From Paenibacillus profundus (GTDB taxonomy: Bacteria > Bacillota > Bacilli > Paenibacillales > Paenibacillaceae), in NCBI RefSeq assembly GCF_021369635.1, contig NZ_JAJNBZ010000001.1, positions 186,001-250,000 on the forward strand: a stretch of 64,000 nucleotides of DNA, read 5' to 3'. The notes below the pieces were generated by a model. That model was not told the DNA's origin. It saw nothing but the letters and a program-made list of their open reading frames with translations, and made no database searches. Below, piece after piece: positions 52,584 to 61,369 of this stretch (positions are counted from its first letter, which is position 1; each line of letters starts with the position of its first letter). The translations under genes and the position numbers were made by a program.

Positions 52584-52726
52584 TAAAATTTGATTGGGTA
52601 GATGTCACTTTTATTAGCGGATTGTAGGCGTTAAACAGGCGGTGCGACAAGGTCTAATGACCTATGCTTCAGGTCGTATTCCGGCCCGATTCAGCCTTGC
52701 AAATTGATGAGCGCAGGAGTAAAAAG

Positions 52727-53131
52727 ATGATTACGAGCGTCACATGTGTCGGCACCAGAGCACACCAACCACTAGCATGGTCATGGAATGAAGCCGCACT
52801 TCCGTGCAGAATGGATTCACTGCGTCCGGATTGGTCTCTATATGAGAGAACGCGAACTCCACAGTCAAGCTATCTACCTGTATTTGAAGGCGTTCATTTT
52901 GTTTTAACCGCTGAATCGAGGCAAGCTATCTCGTCATTGTTCCTTCGCGTCACCCTCCCTCTTGGTCAGAATAAGGATGCACATGTTCATGATAGTGTGC
53001 CCTTCTTGGCTCCCTCCTCTGGCTCAATCTCTGAGGCTGTGCACAACCGCAGTGGAAGGTGTCATCTGAATGATGGGGGGAGTGGGCAGAAGATGAGAAA
53101 GGTTACACCGAGGTTGAAGTTTGACATCTGA
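52727..53131 (+). CDS. Doubtful ORF (134 aa) in the PBP-rpsD gap
   Basis: An open frame starts at ATG 52727 nine bases after AGGAG and runs into the first unit of the 61-bp tandem repeat. The product has no recognisable domain, and its composition (many Ser, Arg, His) is unlike the neighbours. It may be a decayed gene or chance. This is the only coding candidate in the 1.1 kb between the PBP gene and rpsD. Confidence 0.25.
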   Translation: MITSVTCVGTRAHQPLAWSWNEAALPCRMDSLRPDWSLYERTRTPQSSYLPVFEGVHFVLTAESRQAISSLFLRVTLPLGQNKDAHVHDSVPFLAPSSGSISEAVHNRSGRCHLNDGGSGQKMRKVTPRLKFDI

Positions 53132-53231
53132 ATGATGGGGAGAGTGGATAGAAGATGTGAGAGGTCACACCGCGGTGGAAGTTACTATCTGAATGACGGG
53201 GAGGGTAGGTAGAAGATGCGAAAGGACATCC
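53052..53231 (+). repeat. 61-bp tandem repeat, three units
   Basis: Units begin at 53052, 53113 and 53174 (period 61). Each contains ATCTGAATGA.GGGG, then AG.GTGG.(T)AGAAGATG, then GAGG/AAGGT.ACACCG. Units differ at 15-20 percent of positions, so it is older than the 183-bp array. No coding frame runs through all units. Confidence 0.8.
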
Positions 53232-53290
53232 CTTCTTCGGGCAGGATAGAGTGACGGTGACTCTTGTGCGCGATGACAGGATGAAAACCC

Positions 53291-53326
53291 TATGAAAGGT
53301 TGTTCGTAAAAGCACCCTTTTGACCA
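53291..53326 (-). repeat. Family A repeat, copy A12 (short form, reverse)
   Basis: On the minus strand the sequence is TTGGTCAAAAGGGTGC, then TTTTACGAACAACCTTTCATA. It corresponds to the joined ends of the family with some changes. It directly touches family B copy B3. Confidence 0.5.
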
Positions 53327-53445
53327 ATAAGGAATATTAAAATTCCGTGAAGCGTTAAAGCGAAGCAAACATTCCTTTTGGCGATAAAATCCACCTATAC
53401 ACGCGGTCGCTCATCTTCGAAAGCCTCAGTAGAGGTTTTCTCATC
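53327..53445 (+). repeat. Family B dispersed repeat, copy B3
   Basis: Best match to B2 (17024): ATAAGGAAT, GTGAAGCGTTAAAGCGAA, CATTCCTTTTGGCGATAAAA, CACGCGGTCGCTCA and TAGAGGTTTTCTCAT in the same order and spacing. It lies in the non-coding gap before rpsD. Confidence 0.75.
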
Positions 53446-53570
53446 GTGAAGCGTCCCAGGTGCGAACTTCAGCAACTTGCCCTCATAGGTCTAACGAGAT
53501 ACACGTATGATGTGGGGGACCAAGAATGATACTGAGCAGATAATTATGCCATTGCGCACTAGTATAACGC

Positions 53571-53606
53571 AAAAAAATCGCCACCCTGCAAAGGATGGCG
53601 ATTGTC
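53571..53606 (-). terminator. Terminator of rpsD
   Basis: On the minus strand AATCGCCATCC pairs with GGGTGGCGATT, followed by TTTTT. Confidence 0.9.
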
Positions 53607-53624
53607 GTCTTGCACGCGATAATC

Positions 53625-54224
53625 TTATCGGCTGTACAACTCGACGATTTGTTTTTCATCGATGTCTTGGGACAATTCACCGCGTTCAGGCAAACGTACA
53701 TATTTGCCTTCTACAGCAGCTTCATTGAATTCCAAGTAGTTCGGCAAGTGATGGCGGCCTTCGATCGCCTCTTTAATCACTTTCAAACCACGGCTTCTTT
53801 CGCGCAAGCCGATAACGTCACCAGTAGATACGAGGTAGGACGCGATATCGACCTTCTTGCCGTTCACCGTTACGTGACCGTGAGCTACCAATTGGCGAGC
53901 TCCTGCACGAGAGTTGGAGAAACCAAGACGGTATACCAAGTTGTCCAAACGGCTCTCAAGCAAGAACATGAAGTTCTCACCCGGGATACCCGGCAATTTG
54001 GTTGCGCGGTTGAACAAGTTGCGGAATTGCTTCTCGCCCAAGCCGTACATGTGGCGGAGCTTCTGCTTTTCTTGCAATTGAACACCGTAACCGCTCAATT
54101 TCTTGCGTTGTCCTGGACCATGTTGTCCTGGAGGATACGCGCGTTTCAATTCTTTGCCTGTGCCGCTCAGAGAGATTCCGAGACGACGGCTTAATTTAAA
54201 TTTAGGACCTGTGTAACGTGCCAT
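53625..54224 (-). CDS. rpsD: 30S ribosomal protein S4
   Basis: This 199-residue protein starts the assembly of the small ribosomal subunit by binding 16S rRNA. It begins [19 protein letters not shown] and carries the S4 RNA-binding domain at about residues 92-155 ([20 protein letters not shown], then [13 protein letters not shown]). There are no zinc cysteines, so it is the zinc-free type. It stands alone with its own leader and promoter, as in B. subtilis, where S4 represses its own translation through the leader. Confidence 0.98.
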   Translation of the reverse strand: MARYTGPKFKLSRRLGISLSGTGKELKRAYPPGQHGPGQRKKLSGYGVQLQEKQKLRHMYGLGEKQFRNLFNRATKLPGIPGENFMFLLESRLDNLVYRLGFSNSRAGARQLVAHGHVTVNGKKVDIASYLVSTGDVIGLRERSRGLKVIKEAIEGRHHLPNYLEFNEAAVEGKYVRLPERGELSQDIDEKQIVELYSR

Positions 54225-54392
54225 ATTAAAGTTGACTCCTTCTCAATCGAATTTAGATTGTGGGGTCTCTTTGCGCCGAATTTCATGCAACGCTGCAAAA
54301 AAGTGCAGCTCCGACACGAGGTTTCAGCCGCAGCTCGGCCGGCGATGAAATTCGTGAGGGTGACACAACAGCTTCTCCCATATACATCACAT
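54225..54392 (-). ncRNA. rpsD leader RNA (S4 autoregulatory element)
   Basis: The leader folds on a long pairing: CGAATTTCAT (54277-54286) with ATGAAATTCG (54345-54354). Inside are a hairpin CTGCA/TGCAG (54292-54307) and GC-rich stems. This matches the pseudoknotted S4 leader described in Firmicutes, where S4 binding blocks its own message. It ends just before the GAGAAGGAG ribosome site of rpsD. Confidence 0.8.
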
Positions 54393-54395
54393 AAT

Positions 54396-54423
54396 ATTAT
54401 AAGAAGAAGCAGCTATATGTCAA
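54396..54423 (-). promoter_or_regulatory. Promoter of rpsD
   Basis: On the minus strand TTGACA (54418-54423) and TATAAT (54396-54401) are perfect consensus hexamers with a 16-base spacer. Confidence 0.85.
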
Positions 54424-54604
54424 GTTTGAATTGCCCATGCTTCAAAAATCAATCGTTCGACAAATATCTTCAGCAAAAGGGTGCATCGTTCGACATAGTT
54501 CTTATGACCTAAAAAGTTTCGAAGGTTATGTTGATTTAGTACATTTTAATTGAAAAATATTGTATGATAGTTGGAGACTAACCTTTCTATAGAAGGAGAA
54601 GAGG

Positions 54605-56581
54605 ATGACGGAACGTCAACTCCACCACCAGCAAATTGAATCAGAAACTACCGTCAAAGACTCGAACGATCCTTTCGAACTCGATTGCGAGCGTCGTGAT
54701 CGACACCCAGAGTTAGACGGCTGGTTGCTGCAGCGCGATATCACCGTACATGATTTCCCGTATATCGAATCGCTGCTGCAGACTGCATACGAAGATTGGC
54801 GTGAAGATCTGCCCACGCATTCGCTCGTTGTTCAGGGTGATATAGCGCTTTACGACTATACCGGCAAGTGGATTGCCGGCGATTGCGAATTGCAGCATCA
54901 TGACGACGCACGCGAAGCCGCGGAGTGTTCCCTGCGCGAGAAGCGAACCGTCATGTATGTAGGAACAGACAGCAGTCGCTATGCCGCTTGCCCATTGAAG
55001 TTACGATTGGGACAAGACTGCTTTGCGGTCGCTGTGTGCCGGCTGAACAAGCCTTCTGTCGATAGTCCCGAAGCGTTGTTAGAAGTATGGGTGCACACAC
55101 TGCGAGCTCAATTCTATCGCAGATTTGAATATATGTTTATTGAAGAACTTATCTACACACAGCGTGCAGTGGAGCGCGAATCCAAACGACGCGATGTCTT
55201 TTATCATGTTATTCGCCACATGCATGATCGTATCGATGTGGATGCGGTCTTATCGCAAATTATGAAGAGCGTAGAGCTTCTTGTGCCGGAAGCTGGCATT
55301 GAAGTGTATTTATCACAGGATCATAGCAGCGTGAATCCGAAAGTGAAGACGCTGTTATTCAAGCCGTGGAGCGACCCGATTGTCATGGAAGCCTTTATGA
55401 AGGGGGAATTATGTTACCGCCGTTCCGATACAGGCGAACGTACAGAAGTGGCATTCGCTCTGTGCGGCAAGCAAGGCTCATACGGAGTGCTTAAGATAAG
55501 TTTTCCGATGGTGTCACCCGATCCGTCAGACATTCAGTTGATTCAGCTCATCGTCGAAACGGCAGGCACTGCCTTTGAGAACGCGCGGCTGCATGAACAA
55601 TCGAACGAAGTGATACAGGAATTGCGTTTTATTAATGATTTGACCAAACGAATTAACCAGAGCTTGCGCTTGCGTGATGTATTCCATGATGCGACCCACG
55701 AATTGCTGCGGGTATTCAAGGCGGAATTTTGCGTGCTGCTGCAGTTGAATGATGATAAGAAGCGTTTTGAGGTTGTGTCGTGCAACTTGGACGAATTTGA
55801 CGGTTCGCATTTCCCGTCAGATGAAGGATTATTTGGATATATGTATTCGATGCGGGATTCCGTTATCGTGTCCGACAGTAGAGATCAATCGCCGACACGT
55901 ATGCATTTTTTTGAGAAGCTTGGCCTCCATTCCGTTATTGCCGCCCCTCTGTTCGGCAGCGGTGAAATGGTAGGCATTGTTGTGCTGGCGGACAAGCGAC
56001 CGCAATTTTTCACCTATGATAATTTGAAATTGCTGCAAATGCTTGCTACGCACATCGGGCTTGCAATCGCCAATGCGACGCTGCACGCGCGCGTAAAGCA
56101 TTTGGCGAATAAGGACCAGCTGACAGGTCTGTATGCGCGCCATTATTTGGACAAACAAATTGACCGGCAACAAAAGAGCGATTTTTGCGGTTCGCTCATT
56201 ATTGTAGATATCGATTATTTCAAGCAAATCAATGATACGTATGGACACCAAATCGGTGATAAAATATTAAATCAAGTCAGTCAAATTATCCGCACCTCCA
56301 TTCGTGAAACGGATATCGCTGCACGATGGGGCGGAGAAGAAATCGCCATCTATTTGCCTCAGCTCAATGTCAGCCAGACGATACGTGTTGCTGAACGGAT
56401 TCGTTCGCGTGTCGCAAATGAGACCAATCCGCAGGTTACCGTGTCTTGCGGCATTGCGGAGTGGAATTGGCAGGACGAGAAAATCAGTGTCGAATCGCTG
56501 TTCTATCGTGCCGATATGGCCCTCTATCAAGCGAAGAACAGCGGGCGTAACCAGATTCGCATCAGCAATTCATATGCATAA
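54605..56581 (+). CDS. ytrP: GAF-GGDEF protein (YtrP-like)
   Basis: This 658-residue protein has an N-terminal region of about 200 residues, a GAF-like middle, a second GAF domain (VIAAPLFGSGEMVGIVVLADKRP) and a C-terminal GGDEF domain. In the last, the catalytic site reads RWGGEEIAIYLP, so GGEEI replaces GGDEF or GGEEF, and DQLTGLYARHYLD and DIDYFKQINDTYGHQIGD are normal. It may be a diguanylate cyclase or only a sensor. In B. subtilis ytrP also neighbours rpsD. ATG 54605 follows AAGGAG. Confidence 0.9.
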   Translation: MTERQLHHQQIESETTVKDSNDPFELDCERRDRHPELDGWLLQRDITVHDFPYIESLLQTAYEDWREDLPTHSLVVQGDIALYDYTGKWIAGDCELQHHDDAREAAECSLREKRTVMYVGTDSSRYAACPLKLRLGQDCFAVAVCRLNKPSVDSPEALLEVWVHTLRAQFYRRFEYMFIEELIYTQRAVERESKRRDVFYHVIRHMHDRIDVDAVLSQIMKSVELLVPEAGIEVYLSQDHSSVNPKVKTLLFKPWSDPIVMEAFMKGELCYRRSDTGERTEVAFALCGKQGSYGVLKISFPMVSPDPSDIQLIQLIVETAGTAFENARLHEQSNEVIQELRFINDLTKRINQSLRLRDVFHDATHELLRVFKAEFCVLLQLNDDKKRFEVVSCNLDEFDGSHFPSDEGLFGYMYSMRDSVIVSDSRDQSPTRMHFFEKLGLHSVIAAPLFGSGEMVGIVVLADKRPQFFTYDNLKLLQMLATHIGLAIANATLHARVKHLANKDQLTGLYARHYLDKQIDRQQKSDFCGSLIIVDIDYFKQINDTYGHQIGDKILNQVSQIIRTSIRETDIAARWGGEEIAIYLPQLNVSQTIRVAERIRSRVANETNPQVTVSCGIAEWNWQDEKISVESLFYRADMALYQAKNSGRNQIRISNSYA

Positions 56582-56607
56582 AGCCAAATCGTGTGTGAGA
56601 CGATAGT

Positions 56608-56638
56608 AGAGATGGGTCATGACCCATCTCTTTCTTAT
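56608..56638 (+). terminator. Terminator of ytrP
   Basis: AGAGATGGGTCA pairs with TGACCCATCTCT, followed by TTCTTATTT. Confidence 0.85.
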
Positions 56639-56711
56639 TTCGGCATAACATCGTGAATTGTTTAGAGCGCAATAGAAATGTAGCTTTACGAATGATGAAG
56701 GGTGGAGGCAC

Positions 56712-57536
56712 ATGCTACACAGATTTCCTCGATTTGAAAGAACGAAGCGAGCAACGATTTTGACGCTAGCTTCCATTCTGTTGGTGACATCGGGTACGGG
56801 ATGTCTCCCGCCCTCAAAGACGCCACCGAATGTGCTGCTGGACAGAGCGTTAAGCGGGATGGCTGGTCAAGACCAGCTTCGCTTTGACGGAGAAGCTGAA
56901 CTTCGGGTTGGAGAAGACATGATCGTCACGAAGCAGTTCCGCTATGAAGGAGAAGTTCGGCAGCATAAAGGGATTTACATGCGTCTCAGTCCGCAAGTGG
57001 AACACACGACGACAGAGAAACGATGGAATCCGCTAAAGCAGCTGGATGAGCTGAGAATGACTTCGCAGAAGAAGGTCGAACGTCTGTCACAAGCTCATGT
57101 GACAGCACAGGGAGCATCTGTGGAAAGCGGTGCATCGAAGGTGCCTGAAGCTCTGGGCATGCAAGCAAAAGATCTGATCCCGCTGGAAGTAATACTTTCC
57201 GACGAAGACGCCAAACGCATTTATTCCGCCCAAATTGAAGAAGACTTCAACCGCTTAGTTATTCCTAATGTGCAACTCAATCAAGTGAAGACATCGCTCA
57301 GTCAGCGTGAGCGGCAACAACTTGAGGCGAAGCTGACGACTATCGCACATGAAGGGCGGCAAGAACTGCAAAAACGGCTGAAAGCAGCGAAGGTGCAAGC
57401 AAAATATATGATATGGGTGGAGCGGCGCCAATCATTGCCTGCTTATATGGAGGGATGGATTACCGCTTTTTATACGGAACAAGAACAGCCGAGGAAAGAG
57501 ACAATTCATGTGAAGTCCCGGTTCAGCTATCGGTAA
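56712..57536 (+). CDS. Putative lipoprotein (274 aa)
   Basis: The N-terminus has a signal segment with lipobox VTSGTGC (cysteine at residue 31), followed by a proline-rich linker. The body is charged, partly beta (LRFDGEAELRVGEDMIVTKQF) and ends in a long helix (RERQQLEAKLTTIAHEGRQE) and a WVERRQSLPAYMEGWI beta stretch. This layout resembles outer-membrane-side or wall lipoproteins with a LolA/TasA-like fold, but I cannot name a family. ATG 56712 follows GGTGGAGG. It lies upstream of the M29 peptidase gene. Confidence 0.75.
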   Translation: MLHRFPRFERTKRATILTLASILLVTSGTGCLPPSKTPPNVLLDRALSGMAGQDQLRFDGEAELRVGEDMIVTKQFRYEGEVRQHKGIYMRLSPQVEHTTTEKRWNPLKQLDELRMTSQKKVERLSQAHVTAQGASVESGASKVPEALGMQAKDLIPLEVILSDEDAKRIYSAQIEEDFNRLVIPNVQLNQVKTSLSQRERQQLEAKLTTIAHEGRQELQKRLKAAKVQAKYMIWVERRQSLPAYMEGWITAFYTEQEQPRKETIHVKSRFSYR

Positions 57537-57645
57537 ATGGTATATGGCGATAACGAGTACTCGCGAATGCGCTGACTTCCCTGTACCATCATGTTACAAT
57601 GAGAAAGGTTCGTTTTATTTTATACCGACCGAGGAGGAACGTAAC

Positions 57646-58761
57646 ATGAAAGACCCGCGATTGGAACAGCTGGCAAAAAACTTGGTTGGATATTCTATTG
57701 ATGTGCAACCGGGAGAAAACGTATTGGTTGAGATGATTGGCTCGGAACGAGAACTGGTTAAATTAGTAGTAGATGAGATTGCGAAGCGCGGCGGCCGTCC
57801 GTTCGTGCAGTTGACAGATCGTGCTGTGCTCCGGTCCATGCTGATGAACGCTACGAAAGAGCAGATGGAAACATGGGCAGAGTACGACTTGCTGCGTATG
57901 CAAAATATGCAGGGGTATATTGGAATTCGTGCAGGAGAAAACGCGAACGAGCTGGCGGATGTGCCTAAAGATAAAATGAAACTATACGAAGCGATCTATT
58001 CCCATCCCGTACATATGGAAGAGCGTGTGAAGCGCACGAAGTGGGTCGTGCTGCGTTATCCGAACGCATCGATGGCTCAATTGGCCAACACGTCAACGGA
58101 AGCGTTTGAAGATTTCTATTTTGATGTGTGCAACTTGGACTACTCAAAGATGGACAAGGCGATGGATGCGCTGAAGACGTTGATGGATCGTACAGACAAA
58201 GTGCGCTTGGTTGGTCCGGGCACGGATCTGACGTTCTCCATTAAAGGTATCGGTTCGATCAAGTGCTCCGGTCAATGCAACATACCGGATGGAGAAGTAT
58301 ATACCGCTCCGGTTCGTGATTCGATTAACGGGACGTTATCCTACAATACGCCGTCCATTTATAATGGCTTTACGTTCGAAAATGTGCAGTTCCGCTTTGA
58401 AAACGGCAAAGTTGTGGAAGCGACGAGCAACGATACGAAGCGTCTGAACGATATTCTGGATTCAGATGAAGGCGCGCGTCACATCGGGGAATTTGCGGTT
58501 GGCGTCAATCCTTACATTTTGCACCCGATGAAAGATATTTTGTTCGACGAAAAGATTGCTGGCAGTATTCATTTCACTCCAGGACAAGCGTATGAAACGG
58601 CGGACAATGGCAATCGTTCGTCCATCCACTGGGATCTGGTGCTTATTCAGCGACCGGAGTATGGCGGAGGCGAAATGTACTTTGATGACGTGCTCGTGCG
58701 CAAAGACGGGCGGTTTGTCACTTCGGAGCTGGAGTGCTTGAATCCCGAACATTTGAAGTAG
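57646..58761 (+). CDS. Aminopeptidase, M29 family (AmpS/PepS-like)
   Basis: This 371-residue metal-dependent aminopeptidase has the family ends: MKDPRLEQLAKNLVGYSIDVQPGE, then FNIPDGEVYTAPV-like CNIPDGEVYTAPVRDSI, and a C-terminal GSIHFTPGQAYE with HWDLVLIQ. M29 enzymes cut N-terminal residues from peptides and bind two metal ions. ATG 57646 follows GAGGAGG by about eight bases; upstream frame to 57544 is not needed. Single gene. Confidence 0.93.
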   Translation: MKDPRLEQLAKNLVGYSIDVQPGENVLVEMIGSERELVKLVVDEIAKRGGRPFVQLTDRAVLRSMLMNATKEQMETWAEYDLLRMQNMQGYIGIRAGENANELADVPKDKMKLYEAIYSHPVHMEERVKRTKWVVLRYPNASMAQLANTSTEAFEDFYFDVCNLDYSKMDKAMDALKTLMDRTDKVRLVGPGTDLTFSIKGIGSIKCSGQCNIPDGEVYTAPVRDSINGTLSYNTPSIYNGFTFENVQFRFENGKVVEATSNDTKRLNDILDSDEGARHIGEFAVGVNPYILHPMKDILFDEKIAGSIHFTPGQAYETADNGNRSSIHWDLVLIQRPEYGGGEMYFDDVLVRKDGRFVTSELECLNPEHLK

Positions 58762-58871
58762 TCTAAATTTGCTGGCGTTTTAAGCGGATTATATCTTGCG
58801 CCCAGCATCTCATTCACGGTATGATGGAATGGTAGTATTGACAAGATTCATTCGATGACGGAGGGATTTCG

Positions 58872-59114
58872 ATGTCCAATAACTCAGCAATTGTGGAAAT
58901 CTCGCAAACAGCCAACAAATTCAGATCTTCGATTGTGTTGCAAGCCGACAACAAATACATTGATGTAAAGAGCATTCTTGGTCTGTTTACGACCCTCGTA
59001 GGCAACCAAGCGTATGAGCTTCACGTACACGGCCCTGATGTCGATGAAGCGAAGGCGGCAATGGCTGAAGTATTCGCTAAACATGGATTAAACGTTACAG
59101 TAGTAGCTGAATAA
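58872..59114 (+). CDS. Crh-like HPr paralogue lacking the phospho-histidine region
   Basis: This 80-residue protein aligns with HPr from helix 1 on: ANKFRSSIVLQADNKYIDVKSILGL matches the segment around Ser46 (KSILGL, kept) and the C-terminal helix is present. The first strand with the His15 motif (GIHARPA) is absent, so the protein cannot carry the EI phosphate. Like Crh, it could be phosphorylated by HPr kinase on serine and act with CcpA. ATG 58872 follows GGAGGG. Whether it truly binds CcpA is unknown. Confidence 0.75.
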   Translation: MSNNSAIVEISQTANKFRSSIVLQADNKYIDVKSILGLFTTLVGNQAYELHVHGPDVDEAKAAMAEVFAKHGLNVTVVAE

Positions 59115-59117
59115 CAA

Positions 59118-59149
59118 GTAGAGCCGGAACGACTCCGTTCCGGCTCTTT
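59118..59149 (+). terminator. Terminator of the HPr-like gene
   Basis: AGAGCCGGAACG pairs with CGTTCCGGCTCT across ACTC, followed by TTTTG. Confidence 0.92.
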
Positions 59150-59271
59150 TGTATATCCAAGTTGTGCGAATGATCACAGAAGTTTGCCGAGCATCTTGTG
59201 TTACAAGTCATGATCGTCTAATATTAGAAATAGAACAATCGTGACTTCAAGTCATAGGGGGGAAATCAGGC

Positions 59272-59559
59272 ATGTCTTCGTCGAATGTGGTACAACAGAT
59301 TAATGACAAAGCGCTCGCTTTGCTTGAAGATGAGGCGCATCAAATAGAGAAGCTCATTCAAGTTCAGATGGAGAACTTGGCGACGCGTTACTGCCCTCTC
59401 TATGAGGAAGTGCTGGACACGCAGATGTATGGTTTTTCTCGGCAAGTGGACTTTGCCGTTCGGGCTGGCCTTATACAGGAGAACGTAGGCAAGCAGCTTG
59501 TCAGCAAATTAGAGCGCAACCTCGCAATCCTATATGAAGCTTTGAACAAGGCCGAGTAA
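59272..59559 (+). CDS. ylaN: YlaN family protein (DUF1507)
   Basis: This 95-residue helical protein matches YlaN, a small protein essential under some conditions in B. subtilis and linked to iron homeostasis and Fur. Segments such as ALALLEDEAHQIEKLIQVQMENL and CPLYEEVLDTQMYGFSRQVDFAVRAGL are family-typical. It has no metal-binding cysteine cluster. ATG 59272 follows AGGGGGG. Single gene closed by a strong terminator. Confidence 0.9.
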   Translation: MSSSNVVQQINDKALALLEDEAHQIEKLIQVQMENLATRYCPLYEEVLDTQMYGFSRQVDFAVRAGLIQENVGKQLVSKLERNLAILYEALNKAE

Positions 59560-59601
59560 TAGCACAGTGAACGGAAAAATGCGAGTATGAACAGGACAAG
59601 A

Positions 59602-59637
59602 AAGCTTGGGACAATGAGCCCCAAGCTTTTTTTTATA
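59602..59637 (+). terminator. Terminator of ylaN
   Basis: AAGCTTGGG pairs with CCCAAGCTT across a short loop, followed by a long T run. Confidence 0.92.
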
Positions 59638-59645
59638 GTATCCTC

Positions 59646-59686
59646 TTATAGAGGTTGTAAAAAGTCCGCTTTTGATCACGCACTTA
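59646..59686 (-). repeat. Family A repeat, copy A11 (short form, reverse)
   Basis: On the minus strand TAA of the antiporter gene continues GTGCGTGATCAAAAGC, then GGACTTTTTACAACCTCTATA. It again starts exactly at a stop codon and joins the two ends of the family. Confidence 0.7.
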
Positions 59687-60766
59687 TACCAAGTAGAAGG
59701 ATACACCCAAAATAATATATACGACGAGCAGGAGCAAGCCCTCATACCAATTCGTTCTCCCGTCTTGGGAAATGGACTTGGCGATAAATACCGCTACCCC
59801 GATGGCGACCATCTCGATAGTTGTGAAGACGATATCCATCGTATTGCCGAATAGAGAACTGATGAAGACGAGCACTGGCGCCACAAAGAGCGCAATTTGC
59901 AAGCTGCTGCCGATAGCAATTTCCACAGCGGCCCCGATTTTGTTCTTCATCGCTAACATGACCGCTGCACTGTGCTCCGCTGCATTGCCCACAATAGCGA
60001 TGACGAAGGCCCCGACGAACAGCTCGGATAAGCCGAATTGTGAGGTGAATGTATCAAGCGTTTCTACAAGCCATTCGCTGACAAGTGCGACCATGACTGT
60101 GGAAATGACAAGAAATATAATCGACAGCTTCTTGGACCAGAGAGGAGATTCTTCCTCCCGCTCTTCTGCTCGTTCCGATTCGTCGGACAGCATGTCTTTA
60201 TGCGTAATCATAGAGAAGACCAACCAGAGCAAATAGGCGACGATGAGAATACCTGCTACGACCAAGCTCAGCGTCTTCGTTCCTTCCGCGTTGATGGAAT
60301 GCGTCGTGAAGAAAGCCGCCGGTACGAACAGCGCGATTACGGCCAGCAGCATTAAAGAACCATTCATCCCGGCTAAGTCCGCATTGAAGCGTTGCGTTTT
60401 GAATTTCAGTCCGCCCACGAATACGCTCAACCCGAGCACAAGCAGCAAATTTCCGATTATTGCTCCAGTTAAACTTGCCTTCACCATATCGAATAAACCA
60501 TCGCGCACAAGAAAAATCGCAATGATGAGCTCCGCCGCGTTACCGAACGTGGCGTTCAGAAATCCGCCCAAGCGCTGTCCAGCATAATGGGAGACGCTCT
60601 CTGTGGCGCGTCCGAGAAATCCAGCCACGAAAATGATCGCAATCGCGGATATGACGAATTGCAGCGTCATGTTCCAATGCAAATAGTGCCCGGCCCCACT
60701 TAAAGCGAAGGCTACTATAAGAGGCACGAAAAATAATCGGTTACCCAGACCGATCACTCCTAACAT
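59684..60766 (-). CDS. Cation/proton antiporter, CaCA (CAX/ChaA) family
   Basis: This 360-residue membrane protein has about eleven helices in two halves. Each half has the alpha-repeat motif: FGNAAELIIAIFLV in the first and VGNAAEHSAAVMLA in the second, as in calcium/proton exchangers. A charged loop with EERAEEREEES separates the halves. It probably exports Ca2+ or another cation. The start is uncertain: ATG 60766 has no good ribosome site and the frame stays open to 60931. The stop forms the edge of repeat A11. Confidence 0.9.
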   Translation of the reverse strand: MLGVIGLGNRLFFVPLIVAFALSGAGHYLHWNMTLQFVISAIAIIFVAGFLGRATESVSHYAGQRLGGFLNATFGNAAELIIAIFLVRDGLFDMVKASLTGAIIGNLLLVLGLSVFVGGLKFKTQRFNADLAGMNGSLMLLAVIALFVPAAFFTTHSINAEGTKTLSLVVAGILIVAYLLWLVFSMITHKDMLSDESERAEEREEESPLWSKKLSIIFLVISTVMVALVSEWLVETLDTFTSQFGLSELFVGAFVIAIVGNAAEHSAAVMLAMKNKIGAAVEIAIGSSLQIALFVAPVLVFISSLFGNTMDIVFTTIEMVAIGVAVFIAKSISQDGRTNWYEGLLLLVVYIILGVSFYLV

Positions 60767-60916
60767 GATCTTGAATTTTTTTGAAAACTTCCCGATAATA
60801 AATATATCCAACTGCTTTTCATTTGTAAACAATGGAAGAACCTTGAAAAGCGTTCGACGTTTGCTTTCATGTTCAGGGACCGCTACAATAAAGAGGAGAT
60901 CGAAAGGAGGATGACG

Positions 60917-61303
60917 ATGACAGAGGAACAATTAAACACACAAGAGGGTAATATTCGTATTTCTAACGATGTCGTCGCCACAATCGCAGGTCTTGCTGCG
61001 CTGGAAACTCCAGGAATTGCCGCCATGTCAGGGGGGCTATCCGAAGGTTGGGCCAAACGCCTAAGCGGCAAGAATGTGCAGAAGGGCATAACTGTAGAAG
61101 TGGGGCAACTAGAAGCCGCTGTAGATTTAAGAGTGATTGTTATGTATGGCATGCCGATTCAGGAAGTATGCCGACAGCTGCAATTAAACGTTCGTGAAGC
61201 GATTCAAAATATGACAGGTCTTTCCATCGTTGAAATTAACGTGAAAGTGGAAGGCGTTGCATTTAAAGATGAAGAGTTGGAAGAGATTCAACGGATTAAA
61301 TAA
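60917..61303 (+). CDS. Asp23/Gls24 family protein
   Basis: This 128-residue protein has the Asp23 core: GNIRISNDVVATIAGLAALET, then a GITVEVGQLEAAVDLRVIVMYG beta sheet and VREAIQNMTGLSIVEINVKVEGV at the end. Family members act at the cell envelope in stress responses. ATG 60917 is six bases after AAAGGAGG; ATG 60911 lies too close to the site. A bidirectional terminator follows. Confidence 0.92.
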   Translation: MTEEQLNTQEGNIRISNDVVATIAGLAALETPGIAAMSGGLSEGWAKRLSGKNVQKGITVEVGQLEAAVDLRVIVMYGMPIQEVCRQLQLNVREAIQNMTGLSIVEINVKVEGVAFKDEELEEIQRIK

Positions 61304-61320
61304 GCACTCATGATTGGTAG

Positions 61321-61369
61321 ACAGAAAAAAGACTACACAGGCCGCAGCGGCCGGTAGTCTTTTTTCTGT
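61321..61369. terminator. Bidirectional terminator between asp23 and ftsW-type genes
   Basis: ACAGAAAAAAGACTAC pairs with GTAGTCTTTTTTCTGT around a GGCCGC/GCGGCC inner stem. A and T runs on both sides let it work in both directions. Confidence 0.9.
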
